Part shown: positions 7,189-9,476 of the stretch, piece after piece
How positions within the stretch are numbered: position 1 is the first letter of the stretch
Layout: each line of letters starts with the position of its first letter
Assembly (NCBI GenBank): GCA_945957305.1
Contig: CAMFLN010000063.1
Coordinates: 1 to 9,476, forward strand
DNA length: 9,476 bases
Reading direction: 5' to 3'
Source: an uncultured Planctomycetaceae bacterium
Lineage (GTDB): Bacteria > Planctomycetota > Planctomycetia > Pirellulales > JACPPG01
Translations under genes and position numbers: made by a program
The notes under the pieces: generated by a model
The model's database searches: none
What the model was told of the DNA's origin: nothing
The model's input: only the letters and a program-made list of their open reading frames with translations

Positions 7189-8166
7189 TCACGTCGAATA
7201 GATCCAGCGCCCCAAGAACATGGTCGGGATCAAGAGCAACAAGATCGCCGCCGCCCAGGGTACGCCGCGCACGGCGTAGCAGGCCACGGCGTCGAGCACG
7301 ACCAGCGACAGGATGCATTCCTTCACGGCCATCTGCACACGCAGGGGCGAAGGTTCGACGATCGCCACGACCGGGCGGCGCAAAATCAGCAGCCCTAACA
7401 GCAGCCACAGGACCAGCCAGCGTTCGCCGATTTCCAGGGCAAAGAGCGGTACAAACGCCGCCGGCATTTGATCGTCGATCCACTGCGGAAAGCTGGCCAA
7501 GAGTGCCAGCCCCGCCCCCATCACGACGGTTGCCGCGGCCAGGTGCAGGCGGCGGCTCTCGCGCGCTTCGGTACGAGCAAACCAGGTGACGCCGGCAATG
7601 TAAACGCCCACACCGGCCGCGATTGTATAGTGCATCGCGTGCCACGGTCCAACGACCGTACTCGCGCCCAAGAGTATATTCAGCGTGCGGCAGCTCCCCA
7701 TCACGGCCGGTGCAATCACGGTTCGCTTCAGCATGCGATCGTAGGCGACGATCGCCAGGGCCAAGAGCGTGGCGACAATACCGGGACGCGCCGACCCCGC
7801 GAGCGCTCCGGCTGACCAACCGAGTGCCACGCCGGCGCCCAACATCACGCCCCCTGTGTGCAAGGCCAAACCCAGGGGGATGCGGCCCGACGGCAGCGGT
7901 CGCCGCGGGCGCTCTTCGCGATCAACCGCAATGTCAAAGACGTCGTTGAGCACCATGCCCGCCGTGTACAGCAGGCAGGACGCCCCGAGCAGCAACAGAA
8001 ACGCCCACCAGGGCGCGAGCGTCTCGTGCACCAGCAGATAGCCCAGGAAGATATCCGCCATGGCCGTGAAGACATTCGGCAGGCGAAACAGCTCGAGCCA
8101 CGCACGCAAGTTTCTCGCCGGCGGCTCGTCCAGCTCGGGCACGACGGGTTCCGATTCCATGGCCAT
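7189..8166 (-). CDS. eboC: UbiA-superfamily membrane prenyltransferase-like protein, EboC-type
   Basis: A 325-residue polytopic membrane protein with about eight or nine hydrophobic helices. The first UbiA Asp-rich motif is intact, NDVFDIAVD (Asn74-Asp82), followed by RPRRPLPSGRI and by YDRMLKR (142-148). The second DxxxD motif of true prenyltransferases is absent; ARTEARES (197-204) stands at about its place. The GSCRTLNILLGAS block (157-169) fits the EboC-like subgroup as I remember it. Classical members attach an isoprenoid chain to an acceptor in the membrane; the substrate here is unknown. In the ebo locus EboC is thought to help handle a metabolite bound for the periplasm. The start is uncertain: ATG at 8166, ATG at 8160 and TTG at 8190 share the frame. 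I prefer 8166, which leaves 42 bp after the upstream isomerase stop. The two minus-strand genes probably form an operon. Confidence 0.87.
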   Translation of the reverse strand: MAMESEPVVPELDEPPARNLRAWLELFRLPNVFTAMADIFLGYLLVHETLAPWWAFLLLLGASCLLYTAGMVLNDVFDIAVDREERPRRPLPSGRIPLGLALHTGGVMLGAGVALGWSAGALAGSARPGIVATLLALAIVAYDRMLKRTVIAPAVMGSCRTLNILLGASTVVGPWHAMHYTIAAGVGVYIAGVTWFARTEARESRRLHLAAATVVMGAGLALLASFPQWIDDQMPAAFVPLFALEIGERWLVLWLLLGLLILRRPVVAIVEPSPLRVQMAVKECILSLVVLDAVACYAVRGVPWAAAILLLLIPTMFLGRWIYST

Positions 8167-8208
8167 GAATGCGTCCGCCAAAGTTGCCAACGAATCGCGG
8201 GCAGCTTG

Positions 8209-9072
8209 CTACCGACTGAGCGCGATGCCCGCCTGGGCCAGCACGCCGGTCATGTAAGTGTAGGCCTCACGAGCCGCTTCGTCAGGCTGATCGATGTAGG
8301 GATAAAGTTCGACGGTGATCCAACCGTCGTAGCCAGTCGTGTGAATGGCCTTGAGGGTAGCCAGAAAATCGATGGCGCCGTGGCCGGGAATCAGGTGTCG
8401 ATGGACGCGTGTCGAGGCAATGTCCTCGAAATGATAGTGCCGCGCGTAGGGAGCCATTTGTGCAACCCAATCCTGCGGATCCTCGCCGACGCAATACGCG
8501 TGACCAATATCAAAATTCAAGCCCACCCAGGGAGAATCGAGGCGCTCCATGAATTCCAGGAACTGGCCGAATCGCTCGATCATGAGATCGGGCTCGGGCT
8601 CGATCAGCAACCCCACTTCGAGCTTCTCGGCCAACTCGACGCAGGGCATCAGCTCTTCGTAAAAAATGTCGGCCGCTTCGCGCCACGTTTGCCCCGGCGC
8701 CAGCGGTCCGCCCGGCTCGGTCTGCAGGTTCTTCGCTCCCACCTCCTTGGCCAGCACCAGCGCGCGCTTCGTATGCTCGCGACGAATGGCGCGGTAGTTC
8801 GGATCGGGTTCGATCCAGGAGGGATGCCAGTACGGCTGCCGCGGGTCGGCCACCGCGTTCATCATGAAGCCGTTGACGTTCGAAACCTGCAAGTTGTGCT
8901 CTGCCAGGCAATCGCGAATCGCCTGCCGCCGCTCGGGCAATAGCCCCACGGGCCAGGCATGCGGTACATCGGCCAACAGCTCCATGCCGGCGTAACCCGT
9001 CGCCGCGATGCGGGCAATTGCTTCTTCGATGGGGAACTGCGTGTAAGCGTTGGAACTAAAAGCAAGTTGCAT
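8209..9072 (-). CDS. Sugar phosphate isomerase/epimerase family TIM-barrel protein
   Basis: A 287-residue AP-endonuclease-2-like (xylose isomerase-like) TIM barrel, predicted cytosolic. Likely divalent-metal ligands are Glu158 (LLIEPEP), Asp188 with His191 (NFDIGHA), His214 (RHYHFEDI) and Glu255 (ITVELYP). The PGHGAIDF loop (229-236) is typical of the family. Members isomerise or epimerise sugars, keto-acids or inositol derivatives; the exact substrate cannot be told from sequence. The N-terminus MQLAFSSNAY is a usual family start, so ATG at 9072 is well supported although no strong ribosome binding site is seen. It is the first gene of a probable two-gene operon with the UbiA-like gene. It is shorter than, and does not resemble, EboE as I remember it (close to 400 residues). 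I recall isomerases of this kind near ebo-like genes in some actinobacteria and planctomycetes. Family assignment is firm, pathway role inferred. Confidence 0.88.
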   Translation of the reverse strand: MQLAFSSNAYTQFPIEEAIARIAATGYAGMELLADVPHAWPVGLLPERRQAIRDCLAEHNLQVSNVNGFMMNAVADPRQPYWHPSWIEPDPNYRAIRREHTKRALVLAKEVGAKNLQTEPGGPLAPGQTWREAADIFYEELMPCVELAEKLEVGLLIEPEPDLMIERFGQFLEFMERLDSPWVGLNFDIGHAYCVGEDPQDWVAQMAPYARHYHFEDIASTRVHRHLIPGHGAIDFLATLKAIHTTGYDGWITVELYPYIDQPDEAAREAYTYMTGVLAQAGIALSR

Positions 9073-9239
9073 GGCAGGTGAGATCGTTGGAGAGAACAGG
9101 CGGGCAGGACGCAGCGGCGAACGTCGGGGTCACGCCAGGCGCGACATTGTTCGCCGAGGGGTTATTCTAGTCTAAGATTGTTGACCGGGGCAGAGCCAGT
9201 CCGCTGCCCGTTAACCGCTGCAGACACGAAGAGCATGCC

Positions 9240-9476
9240 ATGTCGTCACGCCCGCTGGAGGATTGGGAAGATCCGGAACCGGACGAAGCGGACGATGCCG
9301 CGGATGATGAATATGTCTGCCCCAGCTGCGGAGCGGACGTCTACGAAGATTGCGAATGCTGCCCTCATTGCGGCGATTACATTACGCCGCGATCACGTTC
9401 GGCGTTGTCGGGGCAGGGCTTGTGGATGAAGCTCGTCATTCTAACGCTGCTCGCGGTATTCGCCCTGGGCATTCTT
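9240..9476 (+). CDS. Zinc-ribbon membrane protein, 3'-truncated by the window edge
   Basis: Seventy-nine residues are visible before the sequence ends. A strongly acidic N-terminus (about 7-24, mostly Asp/Glu/Ala) precedes a zinc ribbon with CPSCG (Cys27/Cys30) and CPHCG (Cys41/Cys44). Two extra cysteines, Cys38 and Cys40, sit just before the second knuckle. After a short linker a transmembrane helix starts at about residue 63 (MKLVILTLLAVFALGIL). Small proteins with an acidic tail, one zinc ribbon and one or two helices are common and uncharacterised in planctomycetes. ATG at 9240 is supported by GAAGAG a few bases upstream and by the continuous frame to the edge. The gene diverges from the isomerase gene across 167 bp, where only weak promoter-like elements are seen (TAGAAT on the minus strand at 9169-9164, TCTAAG on the plus strand at 9171-9176). 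Confidence 0.75.
   Translation, partial: MSSRPLEDWEDPEPDEADDAADDEYVCPSCGADVYEDCECCPHCGDYITPRSRSALSGQGLWMKLVILTLLAVFALGIL

Noticed and set aside
7858..8943. 361-codon plus-strand open frame across the UbiA-like and isomerase genes
   Set aside because: Spans two well-supported minus-strand genes as an antisense shadow; Arg/Gln/His-rich with no family resemblance.
9178..9429. 83-codon plus-strand open frame near the right edge
   Set aside because: Out of frame with the zinc-ribbon gene, which has CxxC motifs and a membrane helix; this frame has neither.
1..9476. Toxin-antitoxin, phage defence or mobile-element system
   Set aside because: No transposase, integrase, terminal repeats, nuclease-toxin or defence domain was recognised, and composition is even across the window.

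Overview
The window looks like chromosomal DNA of a high-GC planctomycete, probably of the Pirellulales type. This is an inference from protein style: a TMTC-like membrane glycosyltransferase with TPRs, a small Pro/Val-rich exported protein, a short conserved 'PTPEVLKAAMKAFKKRLK' protein, and an acidic zinc-ribbon membrane protein. No rRNA, tRNA, transposase, phage gene or CRISPR array was seen. Coding density is high and base composition is even, so nothing looks recently transferred.

Left part (1-2470): a TatD-like amidohydrolase (+), which I recognise as EboB-type, converges on an alkaline-phosphatase-superfamily protein (-), EboF-type. About 120 bp with two small hairpins lies between them.

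Middle part (2471-7169): about 380 bp without a gene holds two perfect stem-loops and a possible promoter. It is followed by a 125-residue secreted Pro/Val-repeat protein (+) and a 713-residue GT-C-like membrane glycosyltransferase with C-terminal TPRs (+). The latter converges, 9 bp apart, on a two-helix K+ channel with a cytoplasmic RCK/TrkA regulatory domain (-). A gene-free stretch of about 350 bp and a 93-residue conserved hypothetical gene (+) complete the section.

Right part (7189-9476): a minus-strand pair with 42 bp spacing, a sugar-phosphate isomerase/epimerase-type TIM barrel and a UbiA-like membrane protein of EboC type. Diverging from it is a zinc-ribbon membrane protein (+) that runs off the right edge.

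The most interesting theme is that EboB-, EboC- and EboF-type proteins plus a TIM-barrel isomerase sit within 9 kb. In other bacteria such genes cluster as the ebo locus, linked in Nostoc to export of the scytonemin precursor to the periplasm. Here the genes are split into blocks on both strands with unrelated genes between them. They may belong to one pathway that modifies and moves a small polar or isoprenoid-linked metabolite across the membrane. Two of these proteins lack residues that are canonical in their wider superfamilies, so their chemistry may differ from what the family names imply. Gene letters and pathway are inferred from remembered family patterns, not from a search.
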